Below the pieces are notes generated by a model. The model was given only the letters and a program-made list of their open reading frames with translations, ran no database searches and was not told the DNA's origin. Position numbers and translations under genes: made by a program. From Sinorhizobium fredii USDA 257 (GTDB taxonomy: Bacteria > Pseudomonadota > Alphaproteobacteria > Rhizobiales > Rhizobiaceae), in assembly GCF_000265205.3 (NCBI RefSeq), contig NC_018000.1, positions 5,923,001 through 5,987,000 of the forward strand: a DNA stretch of 64,000 bases. The letters are read 5' to 3'. Positions 21,184 to 30,526 of the stretch are shown one piece after another (positions within the stretch are counted from its first letter, which is position 1; each line of letters starts with the position of its first letter).

Positions 21184-22692
21184 ATGGCAAGGCACACAGT
21201 CACAAGAGGCTGGTTTCCGAAGCGGCGTGGCGTGGCACCGCGCGCTCTGGTTGCATTGTCCTCGTTGAGCCTTCTTTCCGGCTGCCAGTCGATTATCGAG
21301 CAGACCTACGAGCCGGCCGTCTCGCCCTCGTCCAATCCGCAGATCGTCGAGGAGGTGCAGAAGAACGATCCGCGCGCCCAACTCGGCGCGCGCGAGCATC
21401 CGCGCATCGTCGCGAGCTATGGCGGCGAATACAAGGACGCCAAGACGGAACGGCTGGTCGCCCGCATCACCGGCGCGCTGACGGCGGTTTCGGAAAACCC
21501 GCAGCAATCCTACCGCATCACCATCCTCAATTCCCCGGCGATCAATGCTTTTGCGTTGCCGGGCGGATACCTTTACGTCACACGCGGCCTGCTGGCGCTT
21601 GCCAACGACGCCTCGGAAGTGGCCGCCGTGCTTTCGCACGAAATGGCGCATGTCACCGCCAATCACGGCATCCAGCGCCAGCAGCGCGAGGAGGCCGAGG
21701 TGATCGCCAGTCGTGTCGTCTCGGAAGTGCTGTCCTCCAACCTTGCCGGCAAGCAGGCGCTGGCCCGCGGCAAGCTGCGGCTTGCGGCCTTTTCGCGCAA
21801 CCAGGAACTGCAGGCCGACGTGATCGGGGTCAGGATGCTCGGCGAAGCCGGCTACGACCCCTATGCCGCAGCGCGCTTCCTCGATTCGATGGCCGCCTAT
21901 AGCCGCTTCAGTGCGGTCGATCCGGAAGCGGACCAGAGCCTCGATTTCCTGTCGAGCCACCCGAACGCGCCGCAGCGCGTCGAGCTCGCCCGCCGGCACG
22001 CCCGCGCCTTCGGCCCCGAAGGGACGAGCGGCGACCGCGGCCGTGACTACTATCTCGCCGGCATCGACGGGCTGCTCTATGGCGACAGCCCGCAGGAGGG
22101 CTATGTGCGGGGCCAAACCTTCCTGCACGGCCAGCTCGGCATACGCTTCGACGTGCCGCAAGGCTTCCAGATCGACAACAAGGCCGAAGCGGTGCTCGCC
22201 ACGGGTCCGGGCGAAGTCGCCATCCGCTTCGACGGCATTGCCGATAATGCCGGCCGCAAACTGACCGACTACATTGCCAGTGGCTGGGTGACCGGTCTGC
22301 AGCCGGACACCATTCGACCTATTGCCGTCAACGGCCTCGAAGCCGCGACGGCGCGGGCCTCCGCCGATCGCTGGGATTTCGACGTGACCGTCATCCGCAT
22401 CGGCGACCGAATTTACCGGTTCCTGACCGCGGTTCCCAAGGGATCGGCGGCGCTTGAACCGACGGCGAGCCAGCTGCGCAGTTCCTTCCGCCGCATGTCG
22501 CCGAACGAAATCCAGGCCTTGAAGCCGCTGCGCATCAGGGTGGCCACCGTGCGGCCGGGCGACACGAGCGCCACATTGGCAGCGCGAATGATGGGAACGG
22601 ACCGGAAGCTCGACCTCTTCCGGCTGATCAACGCAATGCAGGTCACCTCCACCGTCAGACCGGGCGACAAGGTGAAGATCATCTCCGAATAG
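21184..22692 (+). CDS. M48 family metallopeptidase, lipoprotein (BepA-like)
   Basis: A 502-residue protein. The N-terminus has a signal peptide and lipobox LLSGC (lipidated Cys34), so it is probably an outer-membrane-facing lipoprotein. The zinc site is HEMAH (152-156) with a third ligand in ELQAD (about Glu208). The C-terminal half (300-502) is not peptidase; it ends with a LysM-like stretch (ATVRPGDTSATLAARM...VRPGDKVKI). M48 proteins of this kind help outer-membrane protein assembly and quality control. No tetratricopeptide repeats are obvious, unlike E. coli BepA. Confidence 0.85.
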   Translation: MARHTVTRGWFPKRRGVAPRALVALSSLSLLSGCQSIIEQTYEPAVSPSSNPQIVEEVQKNDPRAQLGAREHPRIVASYGGEYKDAKTERLVARITGALTAVSENPQQSYRITILNSPAINAFALPGGYLYVTRGLLALANDASEVAAVLSHEMAHVTANHGIQRQQREEAEVIASRVVSEVLSSNLAGKQALARGKLRLAAFSRNQELQADVIGVRMLGEAGYDPYAAARFLDSMAAYSRFSAVDPEADQSLDFLSSHPNAPQRVELARRHARAFGPEGTSGDRGRDYYLAGIDGLLYGDSPQEGYVRGQTFLHGQLGIRFDVPQGFQIDNKAEAVLATGPGEVAIRFDGIADNAGRKLTDYIASGWVTGLQPDTIRPIAVNGLEAATARASADRWDFDVTVIRIGDRIYRFLTAVPKGSAALEPTASQLRSSFRRMSPNEIQALKPLRIRVATVRPGDTSATLAARMMGTDRKLDLFRLINAMQVTSTVRPGDKVKIISE

Positions 22693-22892
22693 GTGATCCG
22701 CCTCCATCGGCTCGGCCGGCGCTCTTCCTCGTCCTCCATGCAACGCCTCTCACCGGCCGTCTTGCTGCCGCGCCGTGCGTTTTTTCCGAGGGATAAAATC
22801 TCACACTTCGAATTGCCGCATGTTTCTCCTTATATCGGCTTCGATTCGAAGAATGATGCAGTAGACACGGTTACTCGAGGGGAGATCCAGCC

Positions 22893-24077
22893 ATGAGAAA
22901 TGTTCGCCTTCAGACGCTTGGAGTTCTCGCCGCCGCCTCTCTGTTCTGCGGCGCCTCAAGCCAGGCGACCGCCAGCGATAGCCCAGGACATATCAAACGC
23001 GTTGTTGACGAGGCGATCCGCCCGATCATGGAGGAATACGACGTTCCCGGAATGGCCGTCGCAGCCACGGTGCAGGGGAGGAGATACGTTTTGAACTACG
23101 GCGTCGCCTCGAAGGAGAGCGGACAGAAGGTCGGCGATGAGACGCTTTTCGAGATCGGCTCGATCAGCAAGACTTTTACGGCGACTCTGGCATCCTATGG
23201 GGAAGCGCGTGGGGTCCTGTCTCTCTCCGATAGTGCCAGCAAGCACCTGCCCGCACTCTCCGGAAGCAGCTTCGACAGGATCAGCCTTCTCGATCTCGCC
23301 ACCTATACGGCAGGCGGCCTGCCTTTGCAGTTTCCGGCTTCCGTCACCGACCAGAAAGAGATGATCGGCTATTTCAAAGGCTGGCGGCCGAGCTACGCCG
23401 CGGGTGGCCATCGGCTCTATTCGAATCCCAGCATCGGCCTATTCGGCTACCTCGCCGCCAAAAGCATGGGCGAGCCGTTCGACGCTTTGATGGAGAAGAC
23501 GCTTTTCCCGGCGCTTGGCCTGACTCAAACCCATATCAGCGTTCCCGAGGACCGGATGGGCGACTATGCCCATGGCTATTCGAAAGCTGGCAAGCCCGTC
23601 CGGGTAAGCCCCGGCGTCCTCGATTCGGAAGCCTATGGCGTAAAGACCACTGCCGCCGATTTGATCCGTTTTGTCGAGGCAAACATAGAAGGCGCGGAGT
23701 TGGACGACACACTCCAGCGCGCGATCGCCGCAACGCACAGCGGTTACTTCAGGGTCGGCGACATGACCCAGGGACTCGGATGGGAGATGTATGCCTATCC
23801 GACCGATCTCAAGCGGCTGCTGGCGGGAAACTCGCCTGAGGTCAGTTTCAAGCCGAACAAGGTGACGAGACTGGATCCGCCGCTGCCGCCTCGGGACGAC
23901 GTGCTGATCAATAAGACCGGCTCGACCAGTGGATTCGGCGCCTATGCCGCCTTTGTTCCCGCCGAGCAGATCGGTATCGTCATCCTGGCCAACAGGAACT
24001 ACCCCATTCCAGCCCGGGTAAAGGCCGCCTATCAGATCCTGACAGCGCTGCAACGCCTACCGGCGGAAGACCGGTAA
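22893..24077 (+). CDS. Class C beta-lactamase (AmpC-type)
   Basis: A 394-residue secreted serine hydrolase. A signal peptide ends near SQATA (about residue 27). The three active-site elements of class C enzymes are all present: Ser90-Ile-Ser-Lys93, Tyr176-Ser-Asn178 and Lys341-Thr-Gly343. Length and spacing fit AmpC rather than a D-alanine carboxypeptidase, though esterase-like relatives share these motifs. No ampR regulator is adjacent, so induction by the usual LysR partner is not indicated here. ATG follows GGGGAGATCCAGCC. Confidence 0.87.
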   Translation: MRNVRLQTLGVLAAASLFCGASSQATASDSPGHIKRVVDEAIRPIMEEYDVPGMAVAATVQGRRYVLNYGVASKESGQKVGDETLFEIGSISKTFTATLASYGEARGVLSLSDSASKHLPALSGSSFDRISLLDLATYTAGGLPLQFPASVTDQKEMIGYFKGWRPSYAAGGHRLYSNPSIGLFGYLAAKSMGEPFDALMEKTLFPALGLTQTHISVPEDRMGDYAHGYSKAGKPVRVSPGVLDSEAYGVKTTAADLIRFVEANIEGAELDDTLQRAIAATHSGYFRVGDMTQGLGWEMYAYPTDLKRLLAGNSPEVSFKPNKVTRLDPPLPPRDDVLINKTGSTSGFGAYAAFVPAEQIGIVILANRNYPIPARVKAAYQILTALQRLPAEDR

Positions 24078-24102
24078 CGCCGGCCTCTGGGAAATCGCCA
24101 AT

Positions 24103-24969
24103 TCAATGCATGGCAGCGGTCAATGCCGGCGCCCTTGCAGCCAGCGCCGTCCGCAGCTTCTCGAGCGCCCGGGTTTCGATCTGCCGCACGCGCTCCTTGG
24201 ATATGCCCAACGCCAGGCCGAGTTCCTCGAGGGTGGCACCGTCCTCGGAGAGGCGACGCGCCCGAATGATCTTCATCTCGCGCTCGGTGAGCTGCGTCAG
24301 CGCGGTCTGCAGCCAGCGGCGAGCCCGCTCGCCGTCGATCATGTCGCTCACCTGCTCGTCGGGAAGCGGTGCATCGCTCGGGAGAAAATCCAGCCGCGCA
24401 CCGCCGTCGGACTCTCCGTGACCGACCGGCGCCTGCAGCGACGCGTCGTTGCCGGAGAGGCGGGCATCCATGGTCTGCACATCGGCGAGGCTAACGCCCA
24501 GGGCGGCAGCGATTTCCTCGTGCATAGCCTGCGATGTAAGTTGCCGATCGCCCTGCGCCAGGCGCGCCCGCAACCGGCGCAAATTGAAGAACAACGCCTT
24601 TTGCGCCGAGCTGGTGCCGCCCCGCACGATCGACCAGTTGCGCAGCACGAAGTCCTGCATCGACGCGCGGATCCACCAGGTGGCGTAAGTCGAAAAGCGG
24701 ACCTCACGGCTCGGCTCGAAACGCGCCGCCGCCTCCAGGAGCCCGATATGCCCCTCTTGGACGAGATCGCCCATCGGCAGCCCGAAGCTGCGGAACTTGG
24801 CCGCCATCGCGATCACCAGCCGCATATGCGACATGGCGATCTTGTTTCGCGCGTCCTGATCGTGATCATTCCGCCAGGCCTCGGCCAGCGCATGCTCCTC
24901 GTCCCGCTCGAGATAGGGGGCATCCATTGCAATCTTGATCAAACGCCTGTCTGCTGTGAGGGTCTTCAT
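24103..24969 (-). CDS. rpoH2: RNA polymerase heat-shock sigma factor RpoH2
   Basis: A 288-residue sigma-32-type factor. Region 2 contains DLVQEGHIGLLEAAARF and FSTYATWWIRASMQDFVLRNWSIV; the RpoH box follows as QKALFFNLRRLR; region 4 contains LEELGLALGISKERVRQIE. Rhizobia carry two or more RpoH proteins; length, sequence and this context fit RpoH2, the form tied to the general stress response rather than acute heat shock. A match to the RpoE2 consensus lies about 210 bases upstream. It converges on the beta-lactamase gene. Confidence 0.9.
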   Translation of the reverse strand: MKTLTADRRLIKIAMDAPYLERDEEHALAEAWRNDHDQDARNKIAMSHMRLVIAMAAKFRSFGLPMGDLVQEGHIGLLEAAARFEPSREVRFSTYATWWIRASMQDFVLRNWSIVRGGTSSAQKALFFNLRRLRARLAQGDRQLTSQAMHEEIAAALGVSLADVQTMDARLSGNDASLQAPVGHGESDGGARLDFLPSDAPLPDEQVSDMIDGERARRWLQTALTQLTEREMKIIRARRLSEDGATLEELGLALGISKERVRQIETRALEKLRTALAARAPALTAAMH

Positions 24970-25176
24970 CGATTGCTCCCTGGCTGGCGCCGAACGCCAA
25001 CACTGTTGATCTTAGAAGAGCCGAACGCCTGTCGCGGCGGTCGGTTGAAGGGCGGCCGGCGCTGCTTGACGAATTCAGGCAGTGCCCTAAATCGAGGAAT
25101 ACGACCTGAGACGGTGAGGAATCACAGAACCGAGATCGCGCGGGAACGCAGGCGCATGCCTGTCCCGTGAACGAGA

Positions 25177-25201
25177 AACGTGCGCAGGGTCGAAAAGTTC
25201 C
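25177..25201 (-). promoter_or_regulatory. RpoE2-type (general stress ECF sigma) promoter for rpoH2
   Basis: On the minus strand GGAAC is followed by 16 bases and CGTT, i.e. GGAAC-N18-TT, exactly the consensus described for Sinorhizobium RpoE2. It lies 208 bases upstream of rpoH2 in the correct orientation. Published work on S. meliloti places rpoH2 under RpoE2. Confidence 0.75.
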
Positions 25202-25306
25202 CGCTCGTGATGACGATTTTAGATTGCAGGAGGCGCGCCATGCCACCTGCGCTGTCCTGGTGGCAACGAACTTCCCGCGCGGTGTCGGCTCAGGAGGTCG
25301 GCGCAA

Positions 25307-25336
25307 GAAAAAGGCCCGGCGCTAAGACCGGGCCTT
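25307..25336 (-). terminator. Intrinsic terminator of carD
   Basis: On the minus strand AAGGCCCGG-TCTTAGCG-CCGGGCCTT forms a 9-bp stem followed by TTTCTT. It starts 44 bases after the carD stop. The rest of 24970-25379 holds the rpoH2 promoter and no gene. Confidence 0.9.
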
Positions 25337-25379
25337 GATCAAACTTGTGAATGCTGCTTGCAGTGCGTCGCTGCCGATC

Positions 25380-25949
25380 TTAGGCGGCTTCGTCCTGCGT
25401 ATCGTCTTCTTCGATGGCCTTGCCGCGCTTCGGCCCCTTGTTCAGATTGGCTTCGACGAGACGCACGGCTTCTGTTTCCGACATCTTGTTCACGGCAGCG
25501 ATTTCGCGCGCCATGCGATCGAGAGCGGCTTCATAGAGCTGGCGCTCGGAATAGGACTGTTCCGGCTGGTTTTCCGCACGATAGAGATCGCGCACCACTT
25601 CCGCGATGGAAATGAGGTCGCCGGAATTGATCTTGGCATCGTATTCCTGGGCGCGACGCGACCACATGGTCCGCTTCACGCGTGCCTTGCCCTGCACAAC
25701 CTTCAATGCGCGATCGACGAAATCGGTCTCGGACAGCTTGCGCATGCCGATGCTGACTGCCTTGGCCACCGGCACCTTGAGACGCATCTTGTCTTTTTCG
25801 AAATCGATGACAAAAAGCTCGAGCTTCATGCCGGCGACTTCCTGCTCCTCAATCGCCACGATCTGACCAACGCCATGAGCCGGATAAACGATCGATTCAC
25901 CGGTCTTGAAGCCTTGGCGCATTGAAGATTTTTTCTGCTGGGTCGTCAT
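25380..25949 (-). CDS. carD: CarD family transcriptional regulator
   Basis: A 189-residue protein. The N-terminal RNA polymerase-interacting domain (FKTGESIVYPAHGVGQIVAIEEQEVAGMK) is followed by the helical DNA-binding C-terminal domain (WSRRAQEYDAKINSGD, SYSERQLYEAALDRMAREIAAV). CarD binds the polymerase beta subunit and stabilises open promoter complexes, notably at rRNA and growth genes. The acidic tail (EEDDTQDEAA) is typical. The ATG at 25949 gives the family N-terminus. Confidence 0.93.
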   Translation of the reverse strand: MTTQQKKSSMRQGFKTGESIVYPAHGVGQIVAIEEQEVAGMKLELFVIDFEKDKMRLKVPVAKAVSIGMRKLSETDFVDRALKVVQGKARVKRTMWSRRAQEYDAKINSGDLISIAEVVRDLYRAENQPEQSYSERQLYEAALDRMAREIAAVNKMSETEAVRLVEANLNKGPKRGKAIEEDDTQDEAA

Positions 25950-26353
25950 TCGTTTCAAACACTCCCTATTGCGCACCGGCCTCAATCGGCCGGGCCGGGT
26001 CGTGAGGCCCGGATAGACGGGGATACCGCCGGGTGGGGTCAATCCTGGTCCGTCCACGAAATGCAAAAGGCTTCTTGCGTCGCAGTCACGAGCAACGGAA
26101 CGTTGCCTATTTTGAAAGTGCCGCGCCGTGGAAATCGATTTGCTTTCGTGCTGGTTTTCGGGCGCGCAAAAGCACCCTCTGTGGATCAGTGTACGGAACC
26201 TAGCACAAAAAAGAGCGGAAATCAATAATTTGCTGCATGGCAACGATCAAGCCACCATGCTCGCACCTGCGAGGCACCGACAGGATTTCCCCAGATTTCC
26301 GGTCTTGCCCTTTCTCGCCTGCGTCAGCCGAGGCGAACAGAGTCGCCGACGCT
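25950..26353. other. Intergenic stretch between fdxA and carD
   Basis: No gene recognised in 404 bases. Near 25977-26016 there are two overlapping GC hairpins (CGGCCTCAATCGGCCG; CCGGGTCGTGAGGCCCGG) in the carD leader. A-T-rich DNA around 26200-26235 may hold the carD promoter, but no convincing -35/-10 pair was found. Confidence 0.5.
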
Positions 26354-26692
26354 TCAGTCGCCCTGGCCGGGTTTCTCGGAGAAATACTGCTCGTATTTCC
26401 CTTCGACGCCGTCCATTTCCTTGGCTTCCGGAAGCGGATCGCGCTTGACGGTGATATTGGGCCACTGGGTCGCAAAATCAGCGTTCAATTTCAGCCACAT
26501 ATCGAGCCCCGGCTCGGTATCCGGCTTGATCGCCCCGGCAGGACATTCCGGTTCGCATACGCCGCAATCGATGCACTCGTCCGGATGGATGACGAGAAAG
26601 TTCTCGCCCTCATAGAAGCAATCCACCGGGCAGACTTCCACACAGTCCGTGTACTTGCAGCGAATGCAATTGTCGGTCACGACATACGTCAT
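26354..26692 (-). CDS. fdxA: 7Fe ferredoxin FdxA
   Basis: A 112-residue ferredoxin. Cys9, Cys17 and Cys50 are placed to bind the [3Fe-4S] cluster, and Cys21, Cys40, Cys43 and Cys46 the [4Fe-4S] cluster, as in Azotobacter ferredoxin I; a long C-terminal extension follows. It carries electrons at low potential in the cytoplasm. The ATG at 26692 (MTYVVTDNC) is the family start; the longer frame is unconserved. The S4-domain gene lies about 430 bases upstream with a repeat between. Confidence 0.94.
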   Translation of the reverse strand: MTYVVTDNCIRCKYTDCVEVCPVDCFYEGENFLVIHPDECIDCGVCEPECPAGAIKPDTEPGLDMWLKLNADFATQWPNITVKRDPLPEAKEMDGVEGKYEQYFSEKPGQGD

Positions 26693-26814
26693 GAGGTACT
26701 CCAGCCAATGCTCACATTTGATGGCAGACGGCAACGCTTCATCGTCCGCGCATGCTAGGAATGTCCGGCGCGCATAGCTGCCCGAAGCAAACCACAAGTG
26801 CCACCTCTGCATGG

Positions 26815-26911
26815 TTCCTTAAATCGGCACCGGTTTAAGGATAAAACCATGCAGCATTTCAAAATTCCTACAGCGACCTTTGTGCGCCTGAACCGGCGCA
26901 CGACGCTGTAA
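26815..26911. repeat. Two-hairpin dispersed repeat, copy D (upstream of fdxA)
   Basis: TCCTTAAATCG-GCACCG-GTTTAAGGA forms the first hairpin, then ATAAAACCATGCAGCA, then CTACAGCG...CGCTGTA with inner GCGCCTG/CCGGCGC forms the second. This is the most complete copy with 54303-54396; 13949 and 35015 are shorter inverted copies. Confidence 0.8.
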
Positions 26912-27123
26912 TGTGGCTTGTGACCTAAAGGCTTTGAGCAGCCTTTGCAAGAATAATCCACTCGCGTTTTGCCGCGAAAAGGGCAGAGTTTTCCAGCATC
27001 GCCGCGCTATCGGATCGATAGCAGCTAAATTTGCCGGATAGCTGTTCAAGAGTGCGCCCGCCACTACCCGCGACGGCATCCGGGAGTTCGGGAGATCGCG
27101 AAAACCGCGCTTCAAGAAGAGCC
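26912..27123. other. Intergenic stretch upstream of the repeat
   Basis: No gene seen. A small hairpin, AAAGGCT-TTTGAGC-AGCCTTT (26927-26946), lies beside the dispersed repeat and could terminate the S4/helicase transcript, but lacks a proper T-run on the minus strand. Confidence 0.4.
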
Positions 27124-27534
27124 CTAATCGTCGTCGTCGACGTCGGGCCTGAGGCGGTCGGTCTCACGCCGCTGCCGTTTGGTCGGGCGCCCCGCGCCGC
27201 GCTCGCGCGTCGCCTGTTCGAAGGGCGTCAGACGCTCGACGGGTGCAGGCGGTGTCAGATCTTCGTAGAGCAGCCGCGCCTCCTCATAGGGACCCCGCCG
27301 GGTTCCCGGTAACAGGACCCGCAGGACGAGGTCGCGACGTTCGAGCGAGAGCTCCAGCGTGTCGCCCGCCTTGACCTGCGCGGACGGCTGCGTCGCCCGC
27401 GCGCCATTGACGGCCACTTGGCCAGCCTCGATCGCCTTCTGGGCGAGCGATCGCGACTTGATCAGCCGGGCGAAGAACAGCCACTTGTCGAGCCGCTGGC
27501 GCGCTGCGGGCGAGGACGGTGGCTGTTTCTCCAT
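27124..27534 (-). CDS. S4-domain RNA-binding protein (Hsp15-like)
   Basis: A 136-residue protein with an S4 RNA-binding domain (RLDKWLFFARLIKSRSLAQKAIEAGQVAVNGA...VKAGDTLEL) and a charged, acidic C-terminal tail ending in four Asp. This fits Hsp15/HslR relatives that bind stalled 50S-tRNA complexes. It lies 7 bases after the helicase gene and is almost certainly cotranscribed, linking two RNA-acting proteins. Confidence 0.85.
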   Translation of the reverse strand: MEKQPPSSPAARQRLDKWLFFARLIKSRSLAQKAIEAGQVAVNGARATQPSAQVKAGDTLELSLERRDLVLRVLLPGTRRGPYEEARLLYEDLTPPAPVERLTPFEQATRERGAGRPTKRQRRETDRLRPDVDDDD

Positions 27535-27541
27535 GATCCGC

Positions 27542-30526
27542 CTACTTTTTCAGTTGCTCCTTGAGCGCGGCGAGCTTCGCGAAGGGCGAATCCGGATCGA
27601 TGGGCTTTTCCTTGCGCGGCGGGCGATTGTCGAATTTGGCGCCCCGGTCGTGACGTTCGTGACGCTCATGACGGTCCTGGCGCTCCTTGCGCTGACCGCC
27701 CGGCTTGCCGTCCTGAGGCTTGGCGCGCGCCGGAGCGCCGCCCTTGCGGCCGCCTTCCCTGGCCTCGCCCTGGCCCTGACGTTGGCCGCCGCGGCGCTGA
27801 TCGCCCTGTTGGCGGCCGCCGCGCTGGTTGTCCTGGCGGGTGCCGGGACGCCACAGGAGCACCGGCTTCGGCTCGGCCGGCTCTTCCGGTTGCTCCGCGG
27901 CAGTCGTTTCGTCGCCGCTCGCTTCTGCCGGGGCGGCTTCTGCCGAAGCGTTTTCCGCCGGCGCCGCATCGCCGCCCTCGGAAGGCTCCGCCGCCGCATC
28001 TGCGTCGGCTTCAACGTGCTCGGCAGCAGCTTCCGACGACGCGCCCGCCTCTGCCGGCGTGCCGTCCTGCTTCGCCAGGAAGGCTGCCGCCTCCTCCGCG
28101 GTCACGCTGTCGGCGCGATAGCCGAGACCTTTGAGGATCTCTTCCATATCGTCCGGCGTCGCACCGAGGATCGACAGCATCGACGTCGTCGCCGTGAAGC
28201 GACGGCCGTCATAGGCCCCCTCGGGCCGCGGCGTCATGCCCGGCTTCCATTGCAGGAGCGGGCGGATGAGGTCCGCGAGACGTTCCAGGATGTCGATCCG
28301 CACGGCGCGCTTGCCGAGGTAGCGGAATCCGGCGAGCTTGTAGAAGGTCCGCTCGAAGGACGGATCGGTCACGACCGAAGTCCGGCCGGCGGCAAGCATC
28401 GGAATGAGTTCGCCGTGGCCGGGCTTGTCCAGGCCGTCGTTCTTCAGCGCCCAGAGAAGCGTGATCAGCTCTGCCGGCGCCGGCTTCAAGAGGGCCGGAA
28501 GGAAGATATGGTAGGCGCCGAAACGAACGCCATATTTGCGGATCGACGCACGGCTTTCCTGATCGAGCGACTTCACCTCTTCGGCGACATCGCGACGGAA
28601 GAGCACGCCGAGATTCTCGACGAGCTGAAAGGCCAGACCCTTGGCCAGGCCCTCGAGATCCTCGGCACGCGAAATGTCGTCGAGCGGCTTCAGCACCGTG
28701 CTGATGTGATGGTTCACGAAGCGCTCGATCCGCGCCACGACATGGTCACGGGCGTTGGCTTGAAGCTGCTCGTCGGCGAGCAGGATGACGCGGGGGCGCA
28801 TGACGTGATCGCTCGCCGCAAGCCGCGCCACGGGATCGCCGAGCCAGCGCACGAGCCCATCCGACGAAAGCGCCAGATCGTTGTTGCCGGCCGCATGCAG
28901 ACGGGCGGCGCGTGCCTCGAACTCCAGCGCAAGCGCCTTCTGGGCGGCGCCCTGAACGGCCCTGGCGTCCGTTCCCTCGCTGCCGGCGACGAGCGTGAAC
29001 CGGAAACCGGTTAGCTGACCGACGTGGTGTCCTTCGACGAAGACATCACCATTCACACTGATTTCTGCTTCAAGCATCGCATTCTCTCTCAGGCGCTTCA
29101 TGAGCACAGATGTCCTGCGGTCAACGAAGCGTTTCGTCAACCTTTCATGTAACGCGTCGGACAATCGATCTTCGATTTCCCGCGTCTTTTCTTGCCAGTG
29201 TGTCGGATCGGCAAGCCACCCGGGCCGGTTGGACACATAGGTCCAAGTCCTGATCTGCGCGATTCGCGCCGAAAGTGTGTCAATCTCGCCATCCGTATGA
29301 TCGGCGCGGCGAACCTGCTCGGCCATGAAGTCCTCGTTGACCGTGCCATGGCGGACGAGATCGGCATAGATGCTCGCAATCAGGTCGGCGTGCTGCGCCG
29401 GCGTGATGCGGCGGTAGTCGGGAAGCGCGCAGGCCTCCCAGAGCTTCTCGACGCGTTCCGAGGTCGTGGCGACATCGATCACTTCCGGATAGCGCGCCAA
29501 ATGCTCAAGCGCCTGCTGGTCGACGGCCGGAAGGGCGCGCGTCAGCCCGGACACAGCCGGTGCCGCCTCGAGGCTGTGCTTCAGCGCCTTCAGCGAAGAG
29601 TAGTCGACGGCCTTGGAGCGCCATTGCAGCACCCGGACCGAATCGAACTCATGCGATTCGATCCGGTGCACCAGCTCGTCCTCGAAGGGATCGACGCGAC
29701 CGGTCACGCCGAAAGTGCCGTCGCGGACGTGCCGGCCGGCGCGGCCGGCGACCTGGGCAAGCTCCGCCGGATTGAGGTTGCGGTATTGGTAACCGTCGAA
29801 CTTGCGGTCCTGCGCGAAGGCGACATGATCGACGTCGAGATTGAGCCCCATGCCGATCGCGTCTGTCGCCACCAGGTAATCGACATCGCCTTCCTGGTAG
29901 AGCGCCACCTGTGCGTTGCGGGTGCGCGGCGAAAGCGCCCCGAGAACGACCGCGGCGCCGCCGCGTTGCCGCCGGATCAGCTCGCCGATGGCATAGACCT
30001 CGTCGGCCGAGAAGGCGACGATCGCCGATCGATGCGGCAGCCGGGTGATCTTCTTCGAGCCCGCATAGAGAAGCTGCGACATGCGCGGCCGTTCGACCAC
30101 TGTGATGCCTGGCAGCAAATACTCGAGGATCGGCCGCATGGTCGCCGCACCGAGGAGGAGCGTTTCTCCCCGGCCGCGCAGATGCAAGAGCCTGTCGGTG
30201 AAGATGTGACCGCGTTCCAGGTCGCCGGCGAGCTGCACCTCGTCGATTGCGACGAAAGACGCCGTCGTCTCGCGCGGCATCGCCTCGACCGTGCAGACCG
30301 AGTAGCGGGCGCGATGCGGCGTGATCTTCTCCTCGCCGGTGATCAGCGCGACATTGTGGTGCCCGACCTTCTCGACCAGACGGGTATAGACCTCGCGGGC
30401 AAGCAATCTCAGCGGCAGCCCGATGACGCCGCTGTCATGCGCGACCATGCGCTCGATGGCATAATGCGTCTTGCCGGTATTGGTGGGTCCGAGCACCGCG
30501 GTCACCCCGCGGCCGCTCAGGATCAT
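27542..30526 (-). CDS. Suv3-like superfamily 2 RNA helicase with long basic tail
   Basis: About 994 residues. The motor has Walker A GPTNTGKTH (13-21), DEVQ in place of DEAD (95-98), GAATMRP and motif VI QVAGRAGR; this short, N-terminal-less motor resembles the mitochondrial Suv3 helicase, whose origin is alphaproteobacterial. After a helical middle region, the last 180 residues are low-complexity: an Ala/Glu/Pro stretch, then RGG-like and Gln/Arg/Gly-rich sequence with an ERHERHDR segment, ending SPFAKLAALKEQLKK. Such tails usually bind RNA or partner proteins. ATG at 30526 (MILSGRGVTAVLG) was chosen by homology; a TTG at 30565 would add 13 residues. Confidence 0.87.
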   Translation of the reverse strand: MILSGRGVTAVLGPTNTGKTHYAIERMVAHDSGVIGLPLRLLAREVYTRLVEKVGHHNVALITGEEKITPHRARYSVCTVEAMPRETTASFVAIDEVQLAGDLERGHIFTDRLLHLRGRGETLLLGAATMRPILEYLLPGITVVERPRMSQLLYAGSKKITRLPHRSAIVAFSADEVYAIGELIRRQRGGAAVVLGALSPRTRNAQVALYQEGDVDYLVATDAIGMGLNLDVDHVAFAQDRKFDGYQYRNLNPAELAQVAGRAGRHVRDGTFGVTGRVDPFEDELVHRIESHEFDSVRVLQWRSKAVDYSSLKALKHSLEAAPAVSGLTRALPAVDQQALEHLARYPEVIDVATTSERVEKLWEACALPDYRRITPAQHADLIASIYADLVRHGTVNEDFMAEQVRRADHTDGEIDTLSARIAQIRTWTYVSNRPGWLADPTHWQEKTREIEDRLSDALHERLTKRFVDRRTSVLMKRLRENAMLEAEISVNGDVFVEGHHVGQLTGFRFTLVAGSEGTDARAVQGAAQKALALEFEARAARLHAAGNNDLALSSDGLVRWLGDPVARLAASDHVMRPRVILLADEQLQANARDHVVARIERFVNHHISTVLKPLDDISRAEDLEGLAKGLAFQLVENLGVLFRRDVAEEVKSLDQESRASIRKYGVRFGAYHIFLPALLKPAPAELITLLWALKNDGLDKPGHGELIPMLAAGRTSVVTDPSFERTFYKLAGFRYLGKRAVRIDILERLADLIRPLLQWKPGMTPRPEGAYDGRRFTATTSMLSILGATPDDMEEILKGLGYRADSVTAEEAAAFLAKQDGTPAEAGASSEAAAEHVEADADAAAEPSEGGDAAPAENASAEAAPAEASGDETTAAEQPEEPAEPKPVLLWRPGTRQDNQRGGRQQGDQRRGGQRQGQGEAREGGRKGGAPARAKPQDGKPGGQRKERQDRHERHERHDRGAKFDNRPPRKEKPIDPDSPFAKLAALKEQLKK

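Noticed and set aside
21142..22743. Long minus-strand open frame opposite the M48 peptidase gene
   Set aside because: The plus strand has signal peptide, lipobox and zinc motif; the opposite frame has none.
22893..24077. Acquired resistance island around the beta-lactamase
   Set aside because: No mobility genes, normal GC and codon use, and core genes on both sides; it looks like a native chromosomal gene.
27359..29014. Long open frame on the plus strand opposite the helicase gene
   Set aside because: It mirrors the codon pattern of the Suv3-like gene and has Arg-rich, repetitive sequence with no family features.
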